A stretch of DNA of 64,000 nt from Brevundimonas sp. (GTDB taxonomy: Bacteria > Pseudomonadota > Alphaproteobacteria > Caulobacterales > Caulobacteraceae). The notes beneath the pieces were generated by a model. That model had not been told where the DNA came from. It saw only the letters and a list, made by a program, of their open reading frames with translations, and made no database searches. Below, piece by piece: positions 55,353 to 63,857 of the stretch (position 1 is the first letter of the stretch; every line of letters begins with the position of its first letter). The DNA lies in assembly GCF_030682035.1 (NCBI RefSeq), contig NZ_JAUXQZ010000025.1, positions 428,368 to 492,367 of the forward strand, read 5' to 3'. The position numbers and the translations under genes were made by a program.

Positions 55353-56210
55353 TCAGGCCGGCGCGAAGGTCAGGGGCGCGCCCCAGAACTGGCTGACCAG
55401 ATCGGACTGCGGGCCGGCCTTGCCGCTGGTCAGGAAGTCGCGACGGCCCTGACCGCCGAGGTCGTACTCGGGATGACGCTGGAAATACCGGTCCAGGGCG
55501 TCGGCGACGGCCGTGGGCTGGTGGATCACCGGCGTGCCCGGCGGCAGGGCGGCGGCGAAAAGGTCGGCCACGATCTCATAGTGGGTGCAGCCGAGGATGG
55601 CCTGGTCCGGATGGCGGCCGATGCGGCGGCGCAGGGCGTCGACGTGGTCGTCGACCACCACCTTGAGCTCCTCGGCGGGAGCGCCGAGCTCGATCAGGCC
55701 GGCGAGGCCCGGACAGGGTTCGGAAAAGACGGCCAGATCCTCGCGCCGCTTGTCGATCTCGATCTCATAGACCCGGCTATGGGCCGTCGCGGCGGTGCTG
55801 AAGACGCCGGTGATGTCGATGGCCTCGATCTTGTCGCCCAGAGGCGTGCGTTCGGCCTCATAGGTCCACGGCAGGCCGGTCGCCGCCTCGATGGTCGGGA
55901 CGATGATGCCCAGCACATTGATCGGGCGACCGTGGCGGGCGCGAGCTTCGGGCACCCAGCTCTGCTGCAGGCGGCGGAGCGCGATGGCCGAAGCGGTGTT
56001 GCAGGCCAGCACGATGACATTGGCTCCGGCCTCGAACAGCCGCTCGCAGCCGGCCCGGGTCAGGTCAACGATCTCCTCGCCGCCGCGTCCGCCGTAGGGG
56101 GCGTTGGCCTGGTCAGCCAGATAGACGAAATCCCGGTCGGGGAACCGCCGTGTTAGTTCGCGGTGAACCGTGAGGCCGCCCACGCCGGAGTCAAATACGC
56201 CAATCGCCAT
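55353..56210 (-). CDS. murI: Glutamate racemase
   Basis: 285 aa. Converts L- to D-glutamate for peptidoglycan. GVFDSGVGGLTVHREL has the first acid, VLACNTASAIALR the first catalytic Cys, and LGCTHYEIVADLF the second Cys. Complete. The insertion GHRLPWTYEAER-like region is variable in the family. Divergent from the M3 peptidase gene across a 138-base gap. Confidence 0.95.
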   Translation of the reverse strand: MAIGVFDSGVGGLTVHRELTRRFPDRDFVYLADQANAPYGGRGGEEIVDLTRAGCERLFEAGANVIVLACNTASAIALRRLQQSWVPEARARHGRPINVLGIIVPTIEAATGLPWTYEAERTPLGDKIEAIDITGVFSTAATAHSRVYEIEIDKRREDLAVFSEPCPGLAGLIELGAPAEELKVVVDDHVDALRRRIGRHPDQAILGCTHYEIVADLFAAALPPGTPVIHQPTAVADALDRYFQRHPEYDLGGQGRRDFLTSGKAGPQSDLVSQFWGAPLTFAPA

Positions 56211-56348
56211 GGCGCGCGCTTTAGACGCCGCGCCGGTTCCCGTCTATCCATCCGGCCCCACAGACGGAGATTACCGCCCGTTCATGTGACAGTCAGGCCG
56301 GGAAGAGCCTAGGGTTGGCAGGAACGCATTCACGGACGGAGTTTACCC

Positions 56349-58517
56349 ATGCACAGACGCCAGCTTCTCGTCGCCGGAGGCAGTTTGTTCGCCCTGTCGG
56401 CCTGCGCCTCCAACGGGATGTCGATGGGCGGGGGAACCCCGGCCGCGACGCTCGCCTCGGACGCCGCCGCCGCCCGCGCCGTCCTGCCGGTGCAGACGCC
56501 CCGGGCCGAGCTGCTGCAGGTCTGGACCGGTCCCTACGAGGGCGTGCCGCCCTGGGACCGGGTGACCGCGCCGAAGCTTCGTGCGGCCCTTCTGGAGGGC
56601 ATCGAGCTTCAGCGCGCGGAAATCGAGGCGATCGCAAACAATCCCGAACCGGCGACCTTCGCCAACACCATGGTCGCCTTGCAGATGGCGGGGGACCCGC
56701 TGGACCGCGCCGGGTCCATCTATGGCGTGATGACCTCCAACATCGGGTCGGACGACTACAATGCCGTCGATACCGAGGTGTCGCCCCTGCTGTCCGCCGC
56801 CGGCGACGAGATCACCTTCAACGCGAAGCTGTTCGCCCGCATCAAGGCGGTAGCCGACAGCGCCGCCGCCGCGGGCCTGACCGCTGAACAGACGCGCATC
56901 GCCGAACGCAGCCGCGACGCCTTCGTGCGCAACGGCGCCGCACTGGACTCCGAAGGCAAGGCCGAGCTGGGCCGGATCAACACCGCCCTGGCCAACGCCT
57001 TCACCGCCTTCAGCCAGAAGGTCGTGGCCGACGAGAACACCTGGACCGTCATCCCCACCGAGGCCGGCGTGGCCGGCCTGCCCGCGTCGAACAAGGCCGC
57101 TGCGGCCGCCGCGGCCCGTTCGCGCAACGTCCAGGGCTGGGCCATCGTCAACACCCGCTCCAGCGTCGACCCCTTCCTGAGTTTCGCTGACGACCGCGCT
57201 CTGCGCGAACAGGTCTGGCGCAAATTCGTCAACCGGGGCGACAACGGCGACGCCAACGACACCAATGCGACCATCGCCGAGATCGTTCGCCTCAGGGCCG
57301 AACGGGCCCGGCTGCTGGGCTTCGGCAACCATGCCGAATGGCGCATGCAGGACACGATGGCGAAGACCCCTGCCGCCGCCAATGCGCTGATGATGCGGGT
57401 CTGGCCGGCCGCCGTCGCCCGCGTCGCCGAGGAAGTCGCGGACATGCGCGCCATCGCGGGTCACGATATCGAACCGTGGGACTACCTCTATTATGCGGAG
57501 AAGGTCCGGAAGCAGAAGTACGACCTCGACCAGAACGAGCTGAAACCCTATTTCGAACTCAACAACGTCCGCGCCGGCTCGTTCGAGATGGCGCGCCGCC
57601 TGTACGGCTTCACCTTCGACAAACTGCCCGCGGGCGCCGTGCCGGTCTTCCATCCGGACGTGACCGTCTATGAGGTCAAGGACGCGGGCCGACCGATCGG
57701 CCTGTACTACGCCGACGACTATGCGCGGGCCGGCAAGCGGTCGGGCGCCTGGATGACGACCTACCGGTCGCATTCGACCTATGACGGCGACAAGAACACC
57801 CTCGGCTCGAACAACAACAATTTCGTCAAGGCCGAAGGATCGGAACCGATCCTGATCTCGCTGGACGACGCCGAGACCCTGTTCCACGAGTTCGGCCACA
57901 CCCTGCACGCCTATTCGTCGAAGGTGACCTACCCGGCCCTTGGCGGCACGCCGCGCGACTACGTCGAATATCCGTCGCAGGTGCACGAGCACTGGGTGCT
58001 GAGCCGGCCGATCCTGGACGGCTTTATGAAGCACTACCAGACCGGCGAACCGATGCCGCAGGCCCTGGTGGACAAGGTCCAGGCGGCCCAGACCTTCAAC
58101 CAGGGCTATGCCACAGTCAGCTATCTGTCCTCGGCCCTGGTCGACATGGACCTGCACACCCGGGCTACGCCGCCGACCGACATCGACGCCTTCGAGCGCG
58201 AGAGCCTGGCCCGCTACGGCATGCCGAAGGAGATCGTGATGCGGCACCGCCTGCCGCAGTTCAATCACCTGTTCACCTCGGACGCCTATTCGGCGGGGTA
58301 CTACTCCTACCTCTGGTCAGAGGTCATGGACGCCGACACCTGGGCCTATTTCGAGGAGTCGGGCGACGTCTTCAATCCTGACATCGCGGCCCGCTACAAG
58401 GCCATCATCCTGGCCGAGGGCAACACCACCGACCGCGCCGAGGCCTACCGCCGCTTCCGCGGCCGCGATCCGGACGTGACGGCCCTGCTCAGGGTGCGGG
58501 GTTTCCCGGTCAGCTGA
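56349..58517 (+). CDS. M3-family metallopeptidase (Dcp-like), lipoprotein
   Basis: 722 aa. Signal peptide with lipobox (SLFALSAC, Cys18), so it is exported. The zinc site is ETLFHEFGHTLHAYSS (HExxH) with the downstream Glu in YPSQVHEHWV. It resembles peptidyl-dipeptidase Dcp/oligopeptidase A in length and architecture. It probably trims periplasmic peptides. Immediately after the stop the sequence changes to a decayed hicA. Confidence 0.93.
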   Translation: MHRRQLLVAGGSLFALSACASNGMSMGGGTPAATLASDAAAARAVLPVQTPRAELLQVWTGPYEGVPPWDRVTAPKLRAALLEGIELQRAEIEAIANNPEPATFANTMVALQMAGDPLDRAGSIYGVMTSNIGSDDYNAVDTEVSPLLSAAGDEITFNAKLFARIKAVADSAAAAGLTAEQTRIAERSRDAFVRNGAALDSEGKAELGRINTALANAFTAFSQKVVADENTWTVIPTEAGVAGLPASNKAAAAAAARSRNVQGWAIVNTRSSVDPFLSFADDRALREQVWRKFVNRGDNGDANDTNATIAEIVRLRAERARLLGFGNHAEWRMQDTMAKTPAAANALMMRVWPAAVARVAEEVADMRAIAGHDIEPWDYLYYAEKVRKQKYDLDQNELKPYFELNNVRAGSFEMARRLYGFTFDKLPAGAVPVFHPDVTVYEVKDAGRPIGLYYADDYARAGKRSGAWMTTYRSHSTYDGDKNTLGSNNNNFVKAEGSEPILISLDDAETLFHEFGHTLHAYSSKVTYPALGGTPRDYVEYPSQVHEHWVLSRPILDGFMKHYQTGEPMPQALVDKVQAAQTFNQGYATVSYLSSALVDMDLHTRATPPTDIDAFERESLARYGMPKEIVMRHRLPQFNHLFTSDAYSAGYYSYLWSEVMDADTWAYFEESGDVFNPDIAARYKAIILAEGNTTDRAEAYRRFRGRDPDVTALLRVRGFPVS

Positions 58518-58598
58518 GGTTTCCGGGCCGCAACGCATGGGGTCGGCGGATCGCTTCGTCAGCCTCATTCATTCGCGGGATCCGGCCGCTCAAGCACA

Positions 58599-58748
58599 GG
58601 GCGCGGGTCTCGCGTGCGGGTCAGTCTGGACGGCGTCGATGCCGTCTTTCACCGTCCGCATCCGCAGAAGGAAACGGACAAGGGCGCACTGAAATCCGTG
58701 CGCCGCTTTCTGACAGAGGCGGGCCACGTACCCGATCCCAAGCCATGA
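58599..58748 (+). pseudogene. hicA: 5'-truncated hicA toxin remnant
   Basis: The frame ending at 58748 reads GRGSRVRVSLDGVDAVF then HRPHPQKETDKGALKSVRRF and LTEAGHVPDPKP. This matches the C-terminal half of HicA-family mRNA interferases (RxHP-x-KE...KGAxxSVRxFLxxAG). The N-terminal half, including a start and the usual first helix, is missing and replaced by the sequence after the M3 peptidase. Its stop overlaps the hicB ATG (ATGA), as in intact modules. Confidence 0.75.
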
Positions 58749-59083
58749 CCACCATGACCCCCGAGGGCTATCTCGCTACCGTCGAACTGGACGAGGAGGC
58801 GGGACTGTTCCACGGCGAAGTCGTCAACACCCGCGATGTCCTGACCTTTCAGGGCCGGACGCTGGACGAGTTGAAGGCGGCCTTCACTGACACTGTCGCC
58901 GACTATCTCGACTGGTGCCGCCAACGCGGCAAGACGCCGGACAAGCCGTTTTCCGGGACGTTCTCGGTGCGGGTCGCGCCCGAGGTGCACCGCCGGGCCG
59001 CGGCTGCGGCGGCGCGGGAAGGCAAGAGCCTGAACGGTTTCGTGGCCGAGGTGCTGGACCGAGCGGCGGCGAACCAGCCGTGA
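58745..59083 (+). CDS. hicB: HicB-family antitoxin (orphaned)
   Basis: 112 aa. The N-terminal degenerate RNase H-like fold is GYLATVELDEEAGLFHGEVVNTRDVLTFQGRTLDELKAAFTDTVADYLDWC; the C-terminal ribbon-helix-helix is SGTFSVRVAPEVHRRAAAAAAREGKSLNGFVAEVLDRA. It would normally bind HicA and its own operator, but the toxin gene upstream is truncated. Its stop overlaps the next GTG, so the DUF6980 gene is coupled to it. Confidence 0.9.
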   Translation: MTTMTPEGYLATVELDEEAGLFHGEVVNTRDVLTFQGRTLDELKAAFTDTVADYLDWCRQRGKTPDKPFSGTFSVRVAPEVHRRAAAAAAREGKSLNGFVAEVLDRAAANQP

Positions 59084-59289
59084 CGACCCATTGCTGCCAG
59101 ATGATGAGGAACAACGTTGAGGCGGAGTGCGGTCAGCATCCGAACCGACACGATTGCCCCGACGCTTTGATCGACTTCTGGCCCGCAAGCCGAACCTACG
59201 GCCTGATGATCCACGACGGTGGAGCGTCGGTGATTGTGATTTCCTACTGCCCATGGTGCGGGACCAAGCTGCCGGACCGGCAGCACTGA
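59080..59289 (+). CDS. DUF6980-like zinc-ribbon small protein
   Basis: 69 aa from GTG 59080, coupled by GTGA overlap to hicB. The sequence has HCCQMMRNNVEAECGQHP, HDCPDALIDFWP, MIHDGGASVIVISYCPWCGTKLP: paired Cys motifs typical of a small zinc ribbon, with CPWCGTKLP as the clearest. The track offers only an over-long frame; this start restores the HCC motif of the family. Role unknown. It is a passenger of the hicAB remnant. Confidence 0.8.
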   Translation: MTTHCCQMMRNNVEAECGQHPNRHDCPDALIDFWPASRTYGLMIHDGGASVIVISYCPWCGTKLPDRQH

Positions 59290-59444
59290 GGGCCGCGCCT
59301 TGTCTTCGCCTCGCTTTTCCCCCATAAGCCGCCGCTTCCGACGCAAGTGAACCTCGCGTCTCCACCATCACGACCCCGGTTTCGACCGGACGAGGATGGC
59401 GAGAACCCTCCGCCGACGTGATCGTCGCCGGAGGCCATTTCGCT

Positions 59445-59510
59445 ATGGAGACCGTCTCACCCGTCGGTGCTGAGTGGCCCATTTTCTGGATCCAGGTCGT
59501 CGTGACCTGA
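59445..59510 (+). CDS. Possible 21-aa leader peptide upstream of ffh
   Basis: GGAGG (59430-59434) is 10 nt before ATG 59445. The peptide METVSPVGAEWPIFWIQVVV-T is hydrophobic at its end with two Trp. Its stop lies in the right arm of the inner hairpin, and translation would run through the left arm of the outer stem at 59477. It may be chance; short ORFs are frequent. Confidence 0.3.
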   Translation: METVSPVGAEWPIFWIQVVVT

Positions 59511-59523
59511 AACGAAAATGGGC
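59477..59523 (+). promoter_or_regulatory. Two-stem structure in the ffh leader
   Basis: Outer arms GCCCATTTTC and GAAAATGGGC (perfect 10 bp) enclose the hairpin CAGGTC-GTCGT-GACCTG. The right outer arm ends 2 nt before the GAGG ribosome-binding site of ffh (ATG 59536). No T-run, so not a terminator. Confidence 0.7.
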
Positions 59524-59535
59524 ATGAGGTTGTGA

Positions 59536-61074
59536 ATGTTCGAGGCTCTGAACGAGCGGCTGACAGGCGTCTTCGACCGGATCACCGGGCGCGGCGCCCT
59601 GTCCGAAAAGGACGTGGCCGAGGCGATGCGCGAAGTCCGCGTGGCGCTGCTCGAGGCCGACGTCGCCCTGCCCGTCGTCAAGGATTTCATCGCCTTCGCC
59701 ACCGAGCGCGCCACGGGCGAGGACGTCATCCGCTCGGTCAAACCGGCCGATCAGGTGGTCAAGATCGTCTATGACGGCCTGGTCGAGATGCTGGGCGGGG
59801 ACGAGCCGACCCCGATCAACCTGAACGCCACCCCGCCCGCCGTCATCCTGATGGCCGGCCTGCAGGGTTCGGGCAAGACGACGACCTCGGCCAAGCTGGC
59901 GCTGCGGCTGACCAAGTTCGACCGCAAGAAGGTCATGATGGCCTCGCTGGACACGCGTCGTCCGGCGGCTATGGAGCAGCTGCAGACCCTCGGCAAACAG
60001 ATCGAGGTCGCGACCCTGCCGATCGTGGCGGGCGAGTCGCCGATCCAGATCACCCGGCGCGCGCTGCAATCCGCCAAGCTTCAGGGCTTCGATGTCCTGA
60101 TCCTCGACACCGCCGGCCGGATCACCCTCGACGAGGCCCTGATGGCCGAGGTGGCGGAAGTCGCCGCCGTCGCCAAACCCGTCGAGACCCTGCTGGTCGC
60201 CGACAGCCTGACCGGTCAGGACGCGGTTCGCACCGCCAAGGCCTTCCACGACCGCCTGCCGCTGACCGGCCTCGTTCTGACCCGCGCCGACGGCGACGGC
60301 CGCGGCGGGGCCATGCTGTCGATGCGCGCCGTCACCGGCCTGCCGATCAAATATATCGGCGCGGGCGAGAAGGTCGACGCTCTGGAAGTGTTCGACGCCC
60401 GCCGCGTCGCCGGCCGCATCCTGGGTCAGGGGGACATCGTCGCCCTGGTCGAGAAGGCGTCGCAGGAGCTGGACGCCTCCAAGGCCGAGGCCATGGCCCG
60501 CAAGCTGGCCAAGGGTCAGTTCGACCTCAATGACCTCGCCGCCCAGCTGCAGCAGATGAAGAAGATGGGCGGTCTTCAGGGCATCATGGGCATGCTGCCC
60601 GGCGTGGCCAAGATGAAGGCCCAGATGGCCGACAGCGGCGTCGACGACCGCATGATCGCGCGTCAGGAGGCCATCATCTCCTCGATGACCAAGCTCGAGC
60701 GCAAGAAGCCCGACCTGCTGAACGCCAGCCGCAAGAAGCGGGTCGCAAAGGGCGCCGGCGTCGAGGTCCAGGAGATCAATCGCCTGCTCAAACAGCACCG
60801 CCAGATGGCCGACATGGTCAAGTCCATGTCCAAGGGCGGCGGCAAGGGCATGAAACAGATGGCCGCCATGATGGGCGGTCTCGGCGGCGGCCAGATTCCA
60901 GGAATGGGGCGCGGCGGTCCTGACATGGCGCGCCTCAAGGCGATGGGGGGCGGCCGCATGCCCGAACCCAGCGCCGACGAAATGAAGGCCCTTCAGGACC
61001 GGCTCGCCGGCCTGGGCGGCGGACAACTTCCGGGCGGCCTTCCGGGTCTTCCGGGCTTCCCTCCCAAGAAATAA
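59536..61074 (+). CDS. ffh: Signal recognition particle protein Ffh
   Basis: 512-aa GTPase that binds signal sequences and 4.5S RNA and targets proteins to FtsY at the membrane. NG domain: ILMAGLQGSGKTTTSAKLAL (G1), DTRRPAAMEQLQ, LILDTAGRITLDEAL (with GR-I rather than the usual GRL), LVLTRADGDGRGGAML. The M domain ends with a Met/Gly-rich tail (QIPGMGRGGPDMARL; PGGLPGLPGFPPKK). It starts the ffh-rpsP-rimM run and has a structured leader. Confidence 0.97.
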   Translation: MFEALNERLTGVFDRITGRGALSEKDVAEAMREVRVALLEADVALPVVKDFIAFATERATGEDVIRSVKPADQVVKIVYDGLVEMLGGDEPTPINLNATPPAVILMAGLQGSGKTTTSAKLALRLTKFDRKKVMMASLDTRRPAAMEQLQTLGKQIEVATLPIVAGESPIQITRRALQSAKLQGFDVLILDTAGRITLDEALMAEVAEVAAVAKPVETLLVADSLTGQDAVRTAKAFHDRLPLTGLVLTRADGDGRGGAMLSMRAVTGLPIKYIGAGEKVDALEVFDARRVAGRILGQGDIVALVEKASQELDASKAEAMARKLAKGQFDLNDLAAQLQQMKKMGGLQGIMGMLPGVAKMKAQMADSGVDDRMIARQEAIISSMTKLERKKPDLLNASRKKRVAKGAGVEVQEINRLLKQHRQMADMVKSMSKGGGKGMKQMAAMMGGLGGGQIPGMGRGGPDMARLKAMGGGRMPEPSADEMKALQDRLAGLGGGQLPGGLPGLPGFPPKK

Positions 61075-61099
61075 TTCGACTTAAAGAAAGAGACTGAAA

Positions 61100-61645
61100 A
61101 TGTTGAAGATTCGTCTGGCCCGCGGTGGCGCCAAGAAGCGCCCCTACTATTACATCGTCGTCGCCGACAGCCACTCGCCCCGCGATGGCAAATTCATCGA
61201 GCGCGTCGGCACCTACAACCCGATGCTGCCGCGCGACGGCGAGCAGAAGCGCGTCACCCTGAAGACCGACCGGATCGCCGAATGGCTCGGCAAGGGCGCC
61301 CAGCCCACCGACCGCGTCGCCCGCTTCCTGAGCCAGGACGAAGCCCTGGCCGGCAAGGTCAAATGGACCCAGTCCAACAACCCGAAGAAGGCCGAGCCGG
61401 GCAAGAAGGCCCAGGAACGCGCCGCCGAGCGCGCCCAGCGCGAAGCCGACCGCGCCGAGGCCGAAGCCGCCGCCAAGATCGAGGCCGCTGAAGCCGCCGT
61501 CCGCGCCAAGGAAGAAGCCAAGGCCGCTGCTGAAGCCGCCAGGAACGCGCCGGCGCCCGAGCCCGAAGCCGCTGCTGAAGAAGCGCCCGCCGAAGCTGCC
61601 GCTGAAGAGGCTCCGGCCGCCGAAGCTGAAAAGACCGAAGGCTAA
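61100..61645 (+). CDS. rpsP: 30S ribosomal protein S16 with long acidic-basic tail
   Basis: The first 85 residues are ordinary S16 ([41 protein letters not shown]). A low-complexity Ala/Glu/Lys extension of about 95 residues follows ([26 protein letters not shown]), as in other Caulobacterales but here quite long, making 181 aa. It starts 25 nt after ffh. The extension is probably disordered or helical and its function is unknown. Confidence 0.96.
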   Translation: MLKIRLARGGAKKRPYYYIVVADSHSPRDGKFIERVGTYNPMLPRDGEQKRVTLKTDRIAEWLGKGAQPTDRVARFLSQDEALAGKVKWTQSNNPKKAEPGKKAQERAAERAQREADRAEAEAAAKIEAAEAAVRAKEEAKAAAEAARNAPAPEPEAAAEEAPAEAAAEEAPAAEAEKTEG

Positions 61646-61701
61646 GGCCTTTTGCGCTGTCGCCCCGGTCTTCGGATCGGGGCGGCGATGCAACATCTTC
61701 G

Positions 61702-62283
61702 ATGAGCACCCCCTCCCCCGCCAACCTGATCCTCGTCGGCCGCGTCTCCGGCGGCTTTGGCGTGCGCGGCGAGGTGAAGATCGCCACCTATACCGAAGAG
61801 CCGATGAGCCTGGCCGGCTTCAAGGCGCTGCTGCGCCAGGATGGCTCGCCGGCCCTGACCATCGTCTCGGCCCGCGTGGCCAAGGAAGGCCTCGTCACCC
61901 GCTGCAAGGGGATCGAGACCAAAGAGGCCGCCGACGCCCTGCGCGGCCTGCGCCTGTATGTCCCCCGGGCCTCCCTGCCCGAGCCGGACGAGGATGAATT
62001 CTATCTGACCGACCTGGTCGGCCTGGCCGTTCGCCACATCTCCGACAATGCCCTGCTGGGTTCGGTCAAGAGCGTGCAGAACTTCGGAGCCGGCGACCTG
62101 CTCGAAATCCAGCCCGCCCTCGGCGGCCAGACCTGGTTCCTGCCCTTCACCCGCGCGGCCGTTCCCGACGTGAAGATCCAGGAACGTTTGATCCTCGCCG
62201 ATCCGCCCGCCCTGGTGGGAGAACCGGAAGGTCCGGTCGAAGAGGCCGATGACAGCGACGGCGCCGAGCGCCACTACGACTGA
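61702..62283 (+). CDS. rimM: Ribosome maturation factor RimM
   Basis: 193 aa. Binds S19 in the 30S head and helps its maturation. ILVGRVSGGFGVRGEVKIATYTEEP is the N-terminal barrel; DEDEFYLTDLVGLAV and WFLPFTRAAVPDVKIQERLILADPP mark the PRC domain. In many relatives trmD and rplS follow; here a Nudix gene does, and a chimeric rimM fragment lies beyond it (62914-63020). Confidence 0.95.
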   Translation: MSTPSPANLILVGRVSGGFGVRGEVKIATYTEEPMSLAGFKALLRQDGSPALTIVSARVAKEGLVTRCKGIETKEAADALRGLRLYVPRASLPEPDEDEFYLTDLVGLAVRHISDNALLGSVKSVQNFGAGDLLEIQPALGGQTWFLPFTRAAVPDVKIQERLILADPPALVGEPEGPVEEADDSDGAERHYD

Positions 62284-62311
62284 CGACGGCCAACCCCAGG
62301 AGTTCGAGGAC

Positions 62312-62893
62312 ATGGCGACCGACGGGAAGTGGCGGGTCACCGCCTCGCGCTATGTTCACAAGGATCGCTGGATCGCCGTTCGGGCAGACGATTGCATCAC
62401 CGAAGAGGGCGCGGTGGTCGCCCCCTATTACGTGCTGGACTATCCCGACTGGGTCGAGATCATCGCTCTGGACGCCGCCGACAACGTGCTGCTGGTCAAG
62501 CAGTACCGGCATGGCCTGGGCGGGCTATCGATCGAACTGCCCGCCGGTGGCATGGAGCCGACCGACGCCGATCCGCTGCAGGCCGCCAGACGCGAACTGC
62601 TGGAAGAGACCGGGTGCGCCGGGGTTCTGACCCTGGTCGGCGAAACGCGGGCCAACGCCGGCACCCATTCCAACCGCACACACATCGTCCTGGCGTGTCA
62701 GGTGGCGAAGGTCGCCGAGCCCAAGGACGACCCGACCGAGCGGATCGAGAGGCTCTGGGTCCCGGCCGCCGAGGCGCTGCGGATGGCCCTGGCCGGCGAG
62801 CTGACCGTCGGCATGCAGGTCGCCTCACTCCTGCGCGGCCTGGCTCAAGCCGGCGTGGCGTCAATCAGCCTGGCGAAACCCGCCAGGTCTTGA
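62312..62893 (+). CDS. Nudix hydrolase (ADP-ribose pyrophosphatase-like)
   Basis: 193 aa from ATG 62312, 8 nt after AGGAG; the track start at 62249 is within rimM. The Nudix box is G-x5-E-x7-REL-x-EETG, seen as AGGMEPTDADPLQAARRELLEETGC. The upstream KQYRHGLGGLSIELPAGG is the AQYR/ELPAG element of the ADP-ribose group. The stop codon lies in a 30-bp repeat shared with the thioesterase 3' end, so the C-terminus may have been altered by rearrangement. Confidence 0.85.
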   Translation: MATDGKWRVTASRYVHKDRWIAVRADDCITEEGAVVAPYYVLDYPDWVEIIALDAADNVLLVKQYRHGLGGLSIELPAGGMEPTDADPLQAARRELLEETGCAGVLTLVGETRANAGTHSNRTHIVLACQVAKVAEPKDDPTERIERLWVPAAEALRMALAGELTVGMQVASLLRGLAQAGVASISLAKPARS

Positions 62894-63020
62894 TCCGCAT
62901 CGGGCATTCCTGCGCCACCTACGCCCAAGAGCCGATACGCCTGACCGGCTTCAAGGCGCTGCTGCCCCAGGATGGCTCATCGGCCCTGGTGGATGAGCCC
63001 GAAGGGCCGGCGCAACAGGA
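62890..63020 (+). pseudogene. Chimeric scar: thioesterase 3' end joined to two rimM pieces
   Basis: 62890-62919 matches the thioesterase end (63865-63894) at 29 of 30 bases. From the shared CGCCACC it continues as a rimM copy (TYAQEPIRLTGFKALLPQDG against TYTEEPMSLAGFKALLRQDG). At the shared GCCCTG it jumps to the rimM end (LVDEPEGPAQQ against LVGEPEGPVEE). No gene is encoded. Confidence 0.8.
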
Positions 63021-63085
63021 TTGATCTCGAAATCAATCGAAGAGAGAGTGTTTCCTGCAACACCCTTAAAGCGATTTCGAGCCCG

Positions 63086-63850
63086 ATGCCCGTCGATCTA
63101 CCCGCCGCCGACAGGGCGTTTGCCCATATCCATCAGATCCGGGGCCAGAGTGTCGTCCTCGACGACGCGATCGCCGCTCTGTTCGGAGCCGAGACCCGGC
63201 GCCTCAACGAACAGATCCGCCGAAACGCCGCACGGTTCGAGGGCTATGCCTTCCAACTGACGGCTGAGGAGTTCGCCCGTTTGATATCGCAAAATGCGAT
63301 ATCAAACTCCCGAGGTGGGCGACGGACACGGCCGTGGGCCTTCACCGAACACGGCGTGGTCATGGCTGCGACCGTTCTGAAATCCGATTCCGCCGTCGCC
63401 GCGATGAAGATGGTCGTCGAGGTCTTCGTCAGTGCGCGTCGAAGGCAGGATGCCTCACCGCAAATCACCAACGGCGTGAGTGTTGGAAACGGCCTGATCC
63501 CCAGGCTGACCCAAGCCATGGCGGCGGTGCTCGACTCGGTGGTGAACCAGCGTCACGGCGCCTCCGTCCGGGAAGAGGCCCAGGACCTGCTGGACCGCTC
63601 CATCGCCCATCTGAAGGATCGGCTGTCGCGCGCCGGTCTCGAAAATGAGGAACTTGCAGCCCGGGCGACCAAGCTTCTGGCGGAAGCCGAGGCCAGCAAG
63701 GCGACCGCCGCCAAGACCCAAGCCGAGGCCGGCGAAATCGAATTGCGGGTCCTGGCGCGCAAGCTCCAGTTGGTGATCGAAGCCGAGCGCGCGATGACCG
63801 GGGGCGATATCGACCGGTTCGTCGGGGTCCTGGAACGGCTGGGCGGTTAG
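63086..63850 (+). CDS. ORF6N-domain protein (phage antirepressor/KilA-like)
   Basis: 254 aa from ATG 63086. The N-terminal ORF6N domain is RGQSVVLDDAIAALFGAETRRLNEQIRRNAARFEGYAFQLTAEEFA with RTRPWAFTEHGVVMAATVLKSDSAVAAMK. The rest is coiled-coil (LLDRSIAHLKDRLSRAGLENEELAARATKLLAEAEASKATAA). Such proteins come from phages and mobile elements and bind DNA. It is flanked by the scar at 62890 and its 30-bp counterpart at 63865, which suggests it came as an insertion. Confidence 0.88.
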   Translation: MPVDLPAADRAFAHIHQIRGQSVVLDDAIAALFGAETRRLNEQIRRNAARFEGYAFQLTAEEFARLISQNAISNSRGGRRTRPWAFTEHGVVMAATVLKSDSAVAAMKMVVEVFVSARRRQDASPQITNGVSVGNGLIPRLTQAMAAVLDSVVNQRHGASVREEAQDLLDRSIAHLKDRLSRAGLENEELAARATKLLAEAEASKATAAKTQAEAGEIELRVLARKLQLVIEAERAMTGGDIDRFVGVLERLGG

Positions 63851-63857
63851 AGCCCGC

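Larger units (their letters stand above)
59290..59535 (+). other. ffh leader region
   Basis: 246 bases before ffh. The first part has no recognisable feature. From 59430 there is a Shine-Dalgarno, a 21-codon ORF and a two-stem structure, listed separately. Confidence 0.5.

Noticed and set aside
56343-58268. 641-aa ORF antisense to the M3 peptidase
   Set aside because: Shadow; the sense frame has the HEFGH motif and signal peptide.
59477-59523. SRP (4.5S) RNA gene upstream of ffh
   Set aside because: The conserved SRP domain IV loops (GGAAG-type tetraloop and AGCA/ACC internal loops) are absent; the structure is a simple two-stem hairpin.
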